The notes: generated by a model from the sequence alone, not told the origin. Shown: positions 48,266 to 60,657, counted from the first letter of the stretch. The stretch is 64,000 bases of DNA from Eleusine coracana subsp. coracana (GCA_032690845.1 CM064417.1:31812432-31876431), one strand, 5' to 3'. Program-made: numbers and translations.

Positions 48266-51200
48266 TGTCACATCCGGTTTTAAGACCAAAACCGAATACA
48301 TGACTATATGTGTGCCAGGATCAAGTTTCACACATATAGAGACAAAAGTAAATAAATAGTAAAACCAATGTCAATACCTCGAATCATTATTATATAGTAT
48401 GGAATACATCAAGACATAAAATAAAATAGCATAAGACTCCATAACGCCACAGGTAGTCAACCGGGGGTCGCAATCCTAGTCGTAGTAGTTCTTGTTGACG
48501 TAGTCCATCTTGCCATCGTCCTCTGAGCAGCAGTAATATAGCAGCAAAAACACAGAAAAACTATAACGCGTGAGTACATAAAGTACTCAACAAGTGGGGA
48601 AAAGTATTGACATGTAGGCTATAACAAGAATAGACTTGACACGGGTTTACTGCACTACGCATCCTTAGCCTATGACTCTAATTATACAAACATCCTATTT
48701 ACTAGGTGATAAGTAGCCCAACAGGTTAACCACCTGTCCAACACTATCAGTTATCTACCGATAGCAAAACTATGAGTTACTCACCCATACCAGAACACTA
48801 CAGGTTACCCACCTGTAGTACCATCCAAATCTGGTTACCCACCAGATTCACCCAACCATCCATCTAATTATGTGAGGATCCAGGCCGCTCTTGACCGTGA
48901 GCACAACTGTTATAATAGTTTTACACTCTGTGGAGTTTGCACAACTTTACCCACAGGTTGGTGATTACATCACCCGTCAATGACTAAAGTCTCGATGTTG
49001 CCAACACACTATCGTAGGTGTGAGGCCAAGAGAGCACCACATGGTCTTTCAAAGAGCTCCCCAGTTTGCAAAACGCCCCCGCTAAGGTTTCACCACTGAG
49101 GGATTAACCATCCCTACAGAAGCCCCCTCCGGCGCCATGGCTAGAAGCATACCCTTCATCACCTGAGGCCAAAAGTAACCCTCTCATCCTCCTTCCTCGG
49201 ATGCTCGCAAAACTTGGAAGACATCTACTACCGGACCATGCCTACCCATATCAGCCCTGTGTTTTGTGCTGTTTTCCTGGGTGGCCGCTCCACGAATTGG
49301 TTTTTATGACCACAAGCAGGTACTATAACAAATCAAACAGTATATTGCCCGTACCTGTGCCTACCCGCACCATCATCAACATCCTCCTGCTTGGGTCATC
49401 TAAGTTCCCCAAATGATAATTAGGTTCAAGTGAATATTAGTCAAGTTTGTTATTATTCATTTTATACCCTAAACTATTGCACTAGCATGACATACCTAAA
49501 CTCAACCACCAAGTCCCAAACCAGGCGACAAGGGCAGGATAAATCAATTTCTAGGCAACCCTAACATAAGATTCAAATTTAGACAGCATACATGAAAATA
49601 AACTAATATTCTTAATAGGTACAATATGGTGAAGGACACTTGCCTGGTTCTCCCGCTGGCTGCTGCTCAAACTCAAGATCTTAGAAATTTTTGGAGCTAC
49701 TCCTCTTCTAACATCAATAAATACTAAAAAAGTAAAACACAAACAAATAAAGAACAGTACACCAAACATTTCTTAATGACTATAAAAATAGTACCAAAAG
49801 ATAGTACGCGTTCCTACGATTCCGTGAGCGCAAAAATCACCTAAATCGGAGTTACTAAAAAGTATAAGGTTCTAAAGTGTAAAATATTAGGACTAAAATT
49901 ATAGGTTCTTTATAAAATATTAGGACTAAAAAGTAGTTACTAAAAAGTATAAGGTTGTTTCTGCAAAATTTTAGGACCTAAATATAATTTTAATTAAGTG
50001 TAGGGGCCTAAATGTAAAAAGACAGGGCTAGAAATACAATTAAATGTAAACTCTGGGTTGTTTCTATAAAATTCTAGGGCTAAAATATTATTCATAAAAA
50101 TATTAGGGGCTAAAATTTAATTTAATAAAGGTTCTATAGAAAATTAGGTTTAAAAACTAATTACAACAAAGCTGAGGGGTCTAAACATAAATCTGCCATT
50201 TTCCTAGATTTACTGGATTTTAATTAAATATTAAAAAATATGCACCGGGTCGACGGGGATCATGGACCAGGCATTGACCTGGGTCCATGGTTCACCATGG
50301 ACTGGGCGCATACCCCTTCGAGGGTGTTCTAATCATGGCCGTGGTTTTTAAAATGGACGACTCTGAGAGCTCCGACAGAGATGGGCGGCGGCCGGCGGCT
50401 ACAGGCAGCTGTGGAGCCATCGGTGACTCGCCGGAGTTGGCCAGGAAGGCGTTCTGGTGGTCCTTTCCTTGCCACAAGGGGTCAGGGAGAGAGAGAGGGG
50501 GTCGCGAGGAGTCTTACCAGGGGGTCACGCGGGGTCGGGGATGGTCGGAGGCGGATCGGCGACGACGACAATTGGAGGTCATCGGGGATGGGGCTCCTAG
50601 GTCGCGGCTCGATGCAAAGGGCCGAGGTGCGCTCCTCGCACTCCTGCGCACGAGTCAAAGGGGTTAGGGGGCTACGGGATGTCCGGGAAGGAAGAAAGGC
50701 GTGCGGCGGCGTTGCTCACCGGTGGTGGGGAAGAAAATAGCCGGGGCGGTGCTTCTGCAGGGGAATGACGGCAGCGGTGCACGAAGAGGAAAGTGGAGGG
50801 AAGGGCGATGCGGGGGTCGGTTTTATAGGAGCAGGGAAAGAGGGAAATCAGAGCAGGCGAGCTCGTCGGCCTTCAATAGCCGGCGGTGGCGCCATTGATG
50901 GCCACTATAGCGTGGGAATGTGCAATTAAGGCCGGGACTGATGGAAGGAGAAGCGGTGGGGTGTTGGGTGCGCTCGGGGTCGGTTTTGAGGAGCCCAGGA
51001 GGCGGGATGTGAGCGGGCGGTGGCGGCAGTTTCGTCCTCCGTCGGTGGGGAGAGAGAGAGGCTGGAGGTGGGGGATGACACACGGGCCCGGGTGGTCAGT
51101 GGCTGAGGGCGGAAGCTGGGCTGCGCTGTGTGCGGGCGGCTGGGAGCTAACTAGGCCGCGGGCGCGAGCTAGGCCAAGCAGGCCTGAGAAGTCTGGCGGG

Positions 51201-51649
51201 CGGGCTGCGATGCGCGCTAGGCCAAAGTGGCTGGCAGGCCGAAATAATAAAGGAAAGGGAGGGAGGGGAGAGTGAGCCGAAGTGGGGGGTTTTGGCCCAA
51301 GGCCAAAAACAAAGAGGGAGAGGGGGAAGAGAAAGTGGGCTCGGGGAGGGAAGTGGCCCTTTATGCGAGGTGAGTTTCTTTTCTCCTTTTTCTTTTCTAT
51401 TTCCTTTTCAAAAATCGTTTTTAACTTCTAGCTAATTCTAAATCAATTTCTAGTCGAAATTTTTAAATATAATTCCACACAATAAAACCCTACTACAGAC
51501 TAGTCCAGCATGAATTGTGCATACACAAAATAATTTAATTAAATATTTAAATAAAATAACATTTGTTGCAAAAGAAAAATATTAACATCCTAATTAAATT
51601 AAGAGTAAATTAATAATTTACAGAGTATAAAAAAAATTAGGGTGTTACA
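48266..51649 (-). repeat. Gypsy 3' LTR, 3384 bp
   Basis: Plus-strand ends TGTCACATCC and GGTGTTACA. It matches 60658-64000 throughout with about 5-8% differences by eye. 50280-51360 is GC-rich and the rest AT-rich. Long frames here (50287-50664 plus, 50886-51272 plus) recur in the other LTR only because the LTRs are copies; they differ in length, and none is a known protein. Confidence 0.92.
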
Positions 51650-52580
51650 ATCCTACCCCCCCTAGATGAATCTCGCCCTCGAGATTCGGGCTGATCGGAA
51701 AAGAAGTCTAGAAAATCTGCCTTGAGTTGATCTTCTTGGTCCCAAGTGGCTTCTTCTGCCGTATGATTGCTCCATTGCACTTTGCACATACGATATTTCT
51801 TGTTCCATGTGACTCTCTCTGATATTTCTAGAATCTTGATAGGATATTCTTGATATGAAAGATCCTCACCGATATCCAACTGCTCTAGCGGCATTTTCTC
51901 TTCTGAAACTCGTAGGAATTTCCGTAACTATGAGACGTGGAAGACATCGTGCACATCTGAGATAGACATAATCACCAACTTCAAAACTCAGTCTCTTCTT
52001 CTATGATCGGCATAGCTCTTCTATCTAAACTGTGCAAGCTTCAAGTTTTTCCTAACAATATGAACTTGCCTTTCAGCATCTCAAAGAATCTCTGGTCCAA
52101 AGACTTGATTTTCACCAGTCTCATTCCAGAACAAAGGAGTCCTACACTTTCATCCATATAAAAACTCAAATGGAGACATCTTTAAACTTTCTTGATAGTT
52201 GTTGTTGTAAGAGAACTCCGCATATGGCAGACATTTTTCCCAACTCTTGCTATCCTTCAGTGCACAAGCTCTCAACATATTCTCAAGAATTTGGTTCAAT
52301 CTTTCAGTCTGTTCATCAGTTTGGGGATGATATGCTGAACTAAAATTCAGCCTTGTATCCATGCACTCATGTAACTTTTTCCAAAACTTTGAGATAAATT
52401 GAGTACCTCTATCAGACACTGTCTTCTTTGGTACTCCATGCAGACATACAATCCTCGCTATATACAATTCTACAAGGTTTGCTCTGGTGTATGTGGTCTT
52501 GACTGGGATAAAATGAGCAACCTTGGTCAAGCGATCCACAATAACCCATATGGAGTCATAACCAGCTTATATGCTTGGTA
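51637..52580 (-). pseudogene. Gypsy integrase core (C-terminal half) and chromodomain-like tail, broken
   Basis: 52575-52150 reads GYDSIWVIVDRLTKVAHFIP, then SDRGTQFISKFWKKLHE (second catalytic Asp), then YHPQTDEQTERLNQILENML (catalytic Glu) and SYNNNYQESLKMSPFEFLYG. 51894-51637 resembles the chromodomain end: YPIKILEISERVT, MCKVQWSNHTAEEATWDQED. Stops lie at 52150 and in the linker. The frame begins directly at the border of the nested element: the first catalytic Asp region is on the other side (near 56870), where it reads CMNLIVGL instead of the usual MDFIVGLP, so that Asp is Asn. Integrase inserts the DNA copy; this one is dead. Confidence 0.9.
51650..51664 (-). promoter_or_regulatory. 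Polypurine tract of the gypsy element
   Basis: On the minus strand AGGGGGGTAGGAT directly precedes the 3' LTR start TGTAACACCC. It primes plus-strand DNA synthesis in LTR elements. Confidence 0.7.
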
Positions 52581-52585
52581 ATCCC

Positions 52586-53439
52586 TGATGTGGACATAGG
52601 TTCCCAATCTTTCGATAGGTTCCTGATAATCTTGATTAAGGCGGAGACGATACACAAATCGATCCGGCTTCCGAACAACACGTTCTGAACCTCACAATCA
52701 TAGCACAACACCTCCTATGGTTATCAACCGCCCAAGAATGATTGACCTTGTCGAGAAGGCTTATCCTTGCCTACAAATTAAGAACACAAGCAAGAATAAA
52801 AAAGAATGCAACCAAATTTACAAGTATATGATGAATCTTATAAGTTCGAGTCTCACAAACCGATCAAACGGTGAAACTGTTCTTAACAAAATAATCTAAG
52901 CAAAACCCAAACCCTAATGAAGAAGCGGCAGCTGTATATGAAGACCCTAGGGTCGTGCAAGACCCCTTGGACGCAGCCCTAAGTGGGTTCAACTCGATAC
53001 ATGGCCTAAAGACCGATTACGGTGTCGCATCACCAGGATAAATTCTGGACATAGGAACCATTGGGTTGGAAAGGCCTTTTTGTTATCTTTCCAGGCATAT
53101 GTAGAACGTCCAAATCCGAGTCTGTATGCGTCCTGGGCGTCTATTTTCGTGCAGACTGGTCCTGGGCTTCAAAACAGACTCGAAGTCGGTTTTGATTGGG
53201 CCTCCACCTTGGCTTGGACATCCTTGCTGGCCCATCACGCCTTCAATCACCTCACAAGCTATCTCATCATCATCTCCATGGATCCTAATAATAATTAATT
53301 TATTAGGTAGTAATCTATTCTTAAAACTAAATAAACAAAACGTAGAAACGAGCTCACCTGTAAATTCAGGTGATGCGCATGAACTTTCATCTTAGTTGGA
53401 GAAGTGTTGTGTGTATCCATAGGTGTGATGTCCTTATCA
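52586..53439 (-). repeat. Nested element 3' LTR, 854 bp
   Basis: Plus-strand start TGATGTGGACATAGGTTCCC, end GTCCTTATCA. It pairs with 55875-56850. Confidence 0.9.
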
Positions 53440-53455
53440 TTCTCCCCCTTTTGAA
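53440..53455 (-). promoter_or_regulatory. Polypurine tract of the nested element
   Basis: On the minus strand TCAAAAGGGGGAGAA lies immediately before the 3' LTR start TGATAAGGACATC. Confidence 0.82.
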
Positions 53456-54900
53456 TTAGAGTCGTCCTCGACTTGAGCTCATTGTTTTCTCTCATGTATG
53501 GTCTGAAATCTGAAATATTAATTGTAGATCTATTTCCAAATTTGGGATGCAACTCATATTTATATGCATTATGAAATTTGTCATCACAATGAGAATCTAT
53601 AGTAGAAGGTATTCCATGCAAATTAATAACCTCTTTGAAACCTTGGCTAGTAATATGAGCATCATTCTCACTCTTATGACAAAATAGACAATGTGTTATC
53701 TTAGAAACACTAGAAAAACTTGACATGACATGGTAATTGTTACTGCAGTTTTCAAGTTGGTCATTTAATTGTATAACCCAAGGAGGTTTCAATTTTGAAC
53801 AAATATAAACTCTATGCACCATAAATAAACCTCTATGATCATAGTTTTCAATAGCATAAAAAATGTTTCTTGTCAATAAAGTCAATTCAGTTTGAGAAAA
53901 TACTTTCTTCTCCACAGTATTTAGATCACAAAGAACATCAAATTCAATATAACCCAAAGTATTTAGAGAAGATAATAATTTCTGCACATCCTTTTGACAT
54001 GTAACTAAAATCAAATATTTAATTTCAGCACTAGTGGGTGAATCATAAGCAAAAGTATCAAGCTCATTCATTTGTCTTGGCAAAGATATAAGTGAAGCAT
54101 TAGCACACAACTCCTCTTTATCAAAAGGACCAGTAGGTAAATCAACTTGTGACAAAGGAACATGATCATAAGGTTCTAATACAGCAAGACTATTGGAATA
54201 ATCCATCACATCAAGAAAGCTCTTACCTGAAGCAACAATCTGTTCTTTATCTTTCCCACTATCATCTTTTTTGTGTATATGCTGAAAAGTATTAGTTGCA
54301 ACAAGAGGCAAAGAAATATGTTCATCCTCTAACAATTCATATTTTTATGGAAGTGTTGCATCATTTGAAATAGCCCATTCTATCCTAAATAGTTCATTCT
54401 TTCTTCTCTCAAATCTTTGTTGATCTTCTTCTAAAATTTCAGTAGCAGTCATAGGTTTAAAAGTAATTCTTCTACCATTGTATTTAAATGAATAGCTATT
54501 AGCAATGGTATTGTGCAACACATTATTTGTAGAAATCCAAGGCTTACTCAATAACAACTGACACGCTTACATAGGCACTATATCAAAATCTGCACTATCC
54601 ATATAAGATCCAATAAAAAATTCAATGTGTGCAACTTTATCTACCTTTATCTTACCACAAGAATTTACCCATTGGATGTAGTATGGACATAGGTGGCTAT
54701 GTGGTCAAGCCAAGCTTCTCTACCAACTCCAAGCTTGCGACGTTGCGGCTACTTTCTCCATCAATGATGACACAGCAACGTCAATCCTTCACAAGAAAGT
54801 GAGTTTGAAACAAGCTGTTTAATTGATTTTTCTCTACCTTCTCCATTTGAGAACTGATCACTTGTTGTGCTACAACACTTGTGTCATCCTCATTAGACGT
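53440..54900 (-). pseudogene. Nested element protease and post-protease spacer remnant
   Basis: Near 54780 on the minus strand: LFQTHFLVKD, a stop, then RCCVIIDGESSRNVASLELV, like the plant gypsy protease segment IIDGGSCTNVAS. It is followed by IQWVNSCGKIKVDKVAHIEF and DFDIVPM*ACQLLLSKPWIS, matching CDVVPMQACxLLLGRPWQFD. Then comes NSYSFKYNGRRITFKPMTAT (54557-54345), the usual segment after the protease. The long open frame 54335-53295 (346 residues) continues with no domain I recognise and runs into the LTR. The RT that should follow is absent. The protease normally matures Gag-Pol. Confidence 0.75.
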
Positions 54901-55856
54901 CATAGACTCATCACCATGAGTGTTGTAACCTTTTATTGTTAGTAGCAAATAAGAAAACACACAAGAGTATATTTTCCTACCACTACTATGTTATCACAGT
55001 AGAAACTCTCAACAAGCAAATTGAAGCATCTTACTAAGCTCTTACAAAGTTCTTAATTATAGCAAGCAAAGGATACCTTGGAGAGTGTGATTTGATGATT
55101 ACGAGGATCAAAAGTATGTGCCTTTTCAGAAGGATATATGTGGAGCTAGGTAGGCAAATTGTAGTAGCAAGGATTAGCAATATTTTAATTCAGAAATTGC
55201 AAAACTGAATAATAGTCCCAAGCTAGTCTATGACACCGACCTAAACTTGTCTTAGACCTAGTTCAAGCAAGCAAGCAAATGACTCAACAAAAGGCGCAAA
55301 GGCTGCAAGCAATTCTGAATTTATTTCTCTTTTCCTTTCCTTTTTTTTTCTTTTGTTATGGGTGCGCCTTTTTCTTCTTATTTTTTTAGCACCTCTTTGC
55401 CTTTTATTTCTTTCGAGATTTTTTTTCTTTTGACATAGAACTGTAGCAACGTGCAACAACCTCTTGACTCAAGAAACAACGTGCAACAGAAAAACACTCT
55501 AAGTTTCTTTTGCACACAAAAAGTAGAAGGCTATATATTAAATAAATATTTAGTGCACACAATTCCAGCAGTACTATTCTCTCAATGTGTGTAATAATCT
55601 GATTTTTTTTATCTTGATTGTTTATGAACAGGGACACATACAACTCAAATAAGACCAAAGAACAAGCACTAGACCAGCAACACAATAACCTTGTAGGGAC
55701 TAAAATTCAGAGAAGCAAGCTAAACTAAAAATTGCAGGGCACAAGAGGGGTGTAGGACAGCGGAAACACGACGAACAAATATTTTTGTAGGGTAATTTTC
55801 TAGACTCTAGGATTGAATAAAATAACAAGGATAAGGGCGAACCTAATGGTGTACCT
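54901..55856 (-). other. Nested element 5' interior, gag region not readable
   Basis: AT-rich, with poly-T and poly-A phrases near 55330-55400. By position it should hold the leader and gag, but I find no zinc knuckle or gag motif. Frames at 55241-55685 are low-complexity Lys/Arg stretches. Confidence 0.4.
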
Positions 55857-55874
55857 AAAGCTCTGATTAGCACT
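55857..55874 (-). promoter_or_regulatory. Primer-binding-like site of the nested element
   Basis: On the minus strand, the LTR end TCCATATCA is followed by AGTGCTAATCAGAGCTTTAG, a variant of the TGGTATCAGAGC initiator-tRNA(Met) primer site used by many plant LTR elements. Confidence 0.65.
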
Positions 55875-56850
55875 TGATATGGACATAGGTTCCCGATCTT
55901 CTGATAGGTTCCTGATAATCTTGATTAAGGCGGAGGCGATACACAAATCGATCCGGCTTCCGAACGACACGTTCTAAACCCCGCAATCACAGCACAACGT
56001 CTCCTATGGTTATGAACCGTCCAAGAACGATTGACCTCGTCGAGAAGGCTTATCCTTGCCTGAAAATCAAGAATACAAGCAAGAACAAAGAAGAATGCAA
56101 CTAAATTTACAAGTATATGATGAATCTCATAAGTTGGAGTCTCACAAACCGATCAAACGGCAAAACTGTTCTTAACAGAATAATCTAAGCAAAACCCAAA
56201 CCCTAATGAAGAGGTGGAAACTGTATATGAGGACCCTAGGGTTGTGCAAGATCCCTTGGATGCAGCCCTAAGTGGGCTCAACTCGATACATGACCCAAAG
56301 ACCGATTATAGTGTCGTAGCACTAGGACAGATTCTGGATGTCGAATTGTTTTGGCGATTGCCGACGGCTCGAGATGAATTTTGACATGGGACCAGTTGGG
56401 TTGTAAATGTCGTTTCGTTATTTTTACAGGCATATGTAGAACGTCTAAATCAGAGTCGGTATACGTTCTGGGTGTCCATTTTAGTGCAGACTGGTCCTGG
56501 ACTCCGAAACAGACTCGAAGTCGGTTTTGATTGGGCCTCCACCTTGGCTTGGACATCCTTGCTGGCCCATCACGCCTCCAATCACCTCACAAGCTATCTC
56601 ATCATCATCTCCATGGTTCCTAATAATAATTAATTTATTAGATAGCAATCTATTCTCAAAACCAAATAAACAAAACATTAGAAACGAGCTCACCTGTAAA
56701 TTCAGGTGATGCGCATGAACTTTCATCTTAGATAGAGGAGTGTTGTGTGTATCCATAGGTGTTCTCACCTGTAAATTCAGGTGATGTGCATGAAATTTCA
56801 TCTTAGTTGGAGGAGTGTTGTGTGTATCCATACGTATGATGTCCTCATCA
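55875..56850 (-). repeat. Nested element 5' LTR, 976 bp, with an internal 75-bp duplication
   Basis: Plus-strand start TGATATGGACATAGGTTCCC, end GTCCTCATCA. It is longer than its partner because of a tandem 75-bp repeat (56691-56765 and 56766-56840) and an extra segment near 56338-56390. Confidence 0.9.
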
Positions 56851-56859
56851 ATCCCACAA

Positions 56860-59577
56860 TCAAATTCATGCAAATTTCTTCCCATTTCTATTCTGGTATC
56901 TTCAATGGTTGCAAGAGTCCCGCAGGCCTTTGTCGTTCTGCTTTGACTCACTGACAAGTGTCATATAGTGCAAGATGTTCGTCTACAGCTCTCTTCATTC
57001 CGTACCACCAGTATCGACTCTTGAGGTCATGATACATTTTGGTACTTCCTGGATGAATGGAGTATGATGAATCATGGGCTTCTCTCAATATCAACTCCAT
57101 GATCTCTTTAAAATCTGGCACACATAACCTCTTATTATACCACAAAGTTCCTTGATTATCAACTATGAAACCTAGAGCTTTGTCCTTCTCAATGAGTTGC
57201 TTGATTTCTTGGACCTTAGCATCTTCAAGCTGTCCTTTATGAATGTCATGCTCCAGAGTTGAGTCAACTTCCATTGCAACAACTTCTGTGTTGGACACCC
57301 ATCCTAGGTTAAGCTTCTGAAATTCTTCATAGAATTCAGGTAGTAATTCTCGTCTTGGAAACATGTTGAGATAGGACCTTCTGCTCAGAGCATCTGCTAC
57401 AACATTAGCTTTGCCTGGATGGTAGTTGATTCCCAAATCATAATCTTTGATGAGTTCCAACCATCTTCGCTATCTAAGGTTCAAATCTGGTTGGGTGAAT
57501 GTATACTTCAAACTCTTATGGTCTGAATATATCTCACACCTTTTTTCCAATGATATAGTGTGTCCAGATCTTGAGAGCATGAACCACTACTACTAATTCC
57601 AAATCATGGGTTGGATATTTTTCCTCATGTTTTCTCAATTGTCTTGAAGCATAGGCAACCACATGGCCTTCTTGCATGAGCATACATCCTAGACCTTGCC
57701 CTGAAGCATCACAATAGATTGAGAATGGCTTCTCCATGTTAGGCATGGTTAGGACAAGTGTTGAGGTGAGTCTATTCTTCAATCCTTGGAAGTTGGCTTC
57801 ACGTTCCGGTGTCCATTTAAAAGTTTTTCCTTTTTCTAGCAACTCAGTCATAGGCTTGGCTATCTTGGAAAATCCCTCTATGAATCTTCTGTAATATTCT
57901 GCTAGTCCAAGGAAACTTCTATTCCAACTCAACACATCTTTCACCTTGCTAGGGTCCATAGACACTCCTCCTTTAGAGATAATGTGACCAAGAAATGAGA
58001 CTTCCTTCAACCAGAAATCACATTTACTAAGCTTGGTATATAGTTGATTTTCCCTTAGCTTTTGTAGTACTAGACAAAGATGTTCTTCATGTTCCTCCTC
58101 ATTCTTTCAGAATATAAGGATGTCATCAATGAACACCACAACAAACTTGTCCAAATACTCCATGAAAACCTTGTTCATTAAATACATGAAGTAGGTAGGA
58201 GCATTGGTTAATCCAAATGACATAACTGTATACTCATACAATCCATAACAAGTGATGAAAGCAGTCTTGGGTATGTCAGTTGCCCTGATCTTTAATTGAT
58301 GATATCCAGATCGGAGGTCAATCTTAGAGAAAACACAAGCTCCTTTAAGCTGATCAAACAAGTCATCAATTCTAGGCAAGGGATACTTGTTCTTGATGGT
58401 GACCTCATTGAGAGAGCGGTAGTCAACACACATCCTCTAAGTGCCATCCTTCTTGGGAACAAAGATAACAATGGCTTCCCAAGGAGATGCACTAGGACGG
58501 ATATAACCCTTATCCAACAACTCTTGGAGTTGTTCTTTGAGTTCAGCTAATTGGTTAGCAGCCATTCTATAGGGTCTCTTAAAAATAGGAGCAGTACCAG
58601 GGACTAATTCAATAACAAACTCGATGTCATGGTCTGGTGGCATACCTGGCAATTCCTTTGGAAATACATCAGGGAACTTATTGACTATCCTGATATCTTC
58701 GATTGAGGTAGCATCAAGTTGATTCAACACAATGCGATTGGTTTCTCCTTTGCTAGTGATGAGTGGTTCGGCCACATACTCGAATTCCTTTCCAGTACTG
58801 TCTGTAAGCTTGACTGCCTTCTTAGCATAATCAATAAGTCCCTTATGCTTGCTTAGCCAATCCATGCCAAGGATCACATCAATTCCTTTAGACTCAAGGA
58901 CTATGAGATTTGTAGAAAAGTCTACCCCCCCTTATATTAAGGTTCACCTTAGGACAGACATGCTTTGCATTCATCTCTCCACCAGGGGAGCTAACAATCA
59001 TTCTATTCTTTAGCATAGCTATGGGAAGATTATGTTTTTGAACATAAGTAGAAGATATGAATGAATGCGATGCTCCAGAATCAAATAACATGACTGCATT
59101 ATTATCCTTAACAAGGAACATACCCAGAACGACATCCGGAGCTACCTGAGCATCCTCAATAGCCACATGGTTGACACAAGCATGAGCATGATTCTGCCTG
59201 GCTGGAGTTGGTGCAGAATTAGCATTACCGCTTGGAGTAGAGCTTGCACCCTGAGTTGGAGTCTGATTTTGTGCGCTTCTGGGGTCACCTGCTGGCATAG
59301 TGTCCCATCTGTCCACAGTGGAAACAAGCGCCATTACCACTAGTGTTATAAGCAGGAGTTGCCCTCTGAGGGGTTTGCTGAGCGGTACGTGGCGTCTGAA
59401 AGTTGGGACGTAGGATCTGACACCGAGGAGTACCGAAATCCTGACCAGTGGGTTGAGACCTCTGCTGGCCACTCTGCTGTCCAGGGTGGGAAGAAGTTCC
59501 AGATGATGAAGAACCCAAGCGAGGCCTAGAGCTACTTCCCTGTTGACCCTAGCGTACCATCTTGCGCTTGCGATCAA
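56860..59577 (-). pseudogene. Gypsy pol: protease, RT, RNase H, integrase zinc-binding part; multiple stops
   Basis: The minus strand gives, in order: protease with MLFDSGASHSFISSTYV (about 59090), which ends with a frameshift at a C-run near 58925; LGMDWLSKHKGLIDYAKKA and the RT N-terminal region, EFVIELVPGTAPIFKRPYRM (58877-58437); a TAG, then MCVDYRSLNEVTIKNKYPLP, FSKIDLRSGYHQLKIR, MSFGLTNAPTYFM and the catalytic VVFIDDILIF box (58433-58107); a stop, then LKEVSFLGHIISKGGVSMD and an RNase H start FSIYCDASGQGLGCMLMQEG (58010-57534); NYHPGKANVVADALSRRSY and the integrase H-H-C-C-like region with SSYSIHPGSTKMYHDLKSRYWW (57460-56948). It then runs as KAERQRPAGLLQPLKIPEWK to the nested insertion. 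There are at least four stops or shifts, so it is inactive. The protein normally makes and inserts the DNA copy. Confidence 0.92.
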
Positions 59578-60250
59578 TGATTCCTCTTCTGTTCTCTAGC
59601 ACAAGTGCCTTGTCCATATCTTGGAAGTTTGCAAAATCCCGAGCTTCCAAAGAATAAGCAAGACCATCATTCAAGCCATTAATAAAGCAATATTGCTTCT
59701 TCTCATCTGTGTTCACCTCGTCAGAAGCATAGCGAGAAAGCTGGGTGAAATGAGTGACATACTCGCTCACAGACATAGAGCCTTGCTTCAAGTCTTCGAA
59801 TTCTTTCTTCTTGAGTTTCATCACACCCAGAGGCACGTGATGTGACCTGAAGTTGTTCCTGAACTCTTGCCAGTTAATACTTTCTGGCTCCTCATGAGCC
59901 TCCACATAGGCATCCCACCAATCAGCAGTGGGACCCTCAAGCTGGTGAGAAGCAAAAAGAACCTTCTCACGATTGTTGCACTGAACAACCTACAACTTCT
60001 TCTCAATGGTCTTGAGCCAATCATCAGCATCCATAGGCTCAACTGAATGAGAGAAAGTGGGAGGTTTGGTCCTCTGAAATTCTCCAAGCTTGTCTCTAGG
60101 TGGTGGAGGTGGCTGATTATAACGCTGCTGCATTTGCATCATGTTCTACTGCATGGTGTGAAGAAGCTGAGTCTGCATAGCAAGAATCTGCTCCATAGTT
60201 GGCGGAGGAGGTGGTGTTGGATCCTCATTGTTGCGCCTAGTGTTCACCAT
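59285..60250 (-). pseudogene. Gypsy gag with in-frame stops
   Basis: The start at 60250 gives MVNTRRNNEDPTPPPPPTME. Capsid-type sequence follows: EFQRTKPPTFSHSVEPMDAD, then LEGPTADWWDAYVEAHEEPE, YVTHFTQLSRYASDEVNTDE and FINGLNDGLAYSLEARDFAN, all typical of Retrotrans_gag in plant gypsy elements. A Gln/Ser/Pro-rich linker leads to a zinc knuckle CFHCGQMGHYASR. The fourth zinc ligand, normally Cys, is a TGA stop at 59287-59285. Further stops lie at 60148-60146, 59991-59989 and 59551-59549. The protein would form the particle around the element RNA. Confidence 0.92.
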
Positions 60251-60641
60251 CTGATGAGAATTCTGATTAGATCAGTAAAGAGTTGGATGGATAAGAATAT
60301 GGTAGATTTCCCAATATTAACCCAAGTCTTAAGTTCTAAATATAAATAATAATTTTTGGAAAACAAATCTTTCACTCAAGAAAATATCCAAATCAAACAT
60401 GGCACACCACACCAAAACATAGTAGATAGGCTCCATAGAGCTAAATGAAACTAACGAACTTATAACTCTATAAGGGAAGACCTTAGAAAATAGATCATAT
60501 CATCTATCGAATTTTGGAAAAGTATTTAATAGAAATAGAGGAAAGACAAGAAAGTCCATGGAAGGGATAAGTAAGCAAGATTTTATAGTATAGCTTCTAA
60601 AATGACCATTTCTAACTAGGCTTGCATCCCACGGTCGACAT
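60251..60641 (-). other. Gypsy 5' leader between primer site and gag
   Basis: AT-rich untranslated leader on the minus strand. No open frame or conserved site seen. Confidence 0.6.
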
Positions 60642-60657
60642 GGCTCCGAAACCACTC
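60642..60657 (-). promoter_or_regulatory. Primer-binding-like site of the gypsy element
   Basis: On the minus strand, the LTR end TGTGACA is followed by GAG and then TGGTTTCGGAGCCATG, two changes from the TGGTATCAGAGCC initiator-tRNA(Met) site of many plant LTR elements. Confidence 0.7.

Larger units (their letters stand above)
52586..56850 (-). mobile_element. Nested non-autonomous Ty3/gypsy-type LTR element, 4.27 kb
   Basis: It has two LTRs (52586-53439 and 55875-56850), TG...CA termini, and a target duplication ATCCC on both sides (52581-52585 and 56851-56855). It sits within the integrase gene of the larger gypsy element, between VGL and P. It reads on the minus strand: a primer site follows the right LTR, and the purine tract AAAAGGGGGAGAA precedes the left LTR. 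The 2.4 kb interior has gag/protease-type coding only and no RT, RNase H or integrase, so the element would need enzymes from elsewhere. Confidence 0.93.

Noticed and set aside
48600..49400. Frames at 49201-49416 and the equivalent in the right LTR as a gene
   Set aside because: Inside the LTR, short, and not conserved between the two copies.
50287..51275. Long GC-rich open frames in the gypsy LTR, repeated at 62673-63840
   Set aside because: They lie inside the two LTRs and recur only because the LTRs are copies. Frames differ in length between copies and the residues are Gly/Arg-rich without a known domain.
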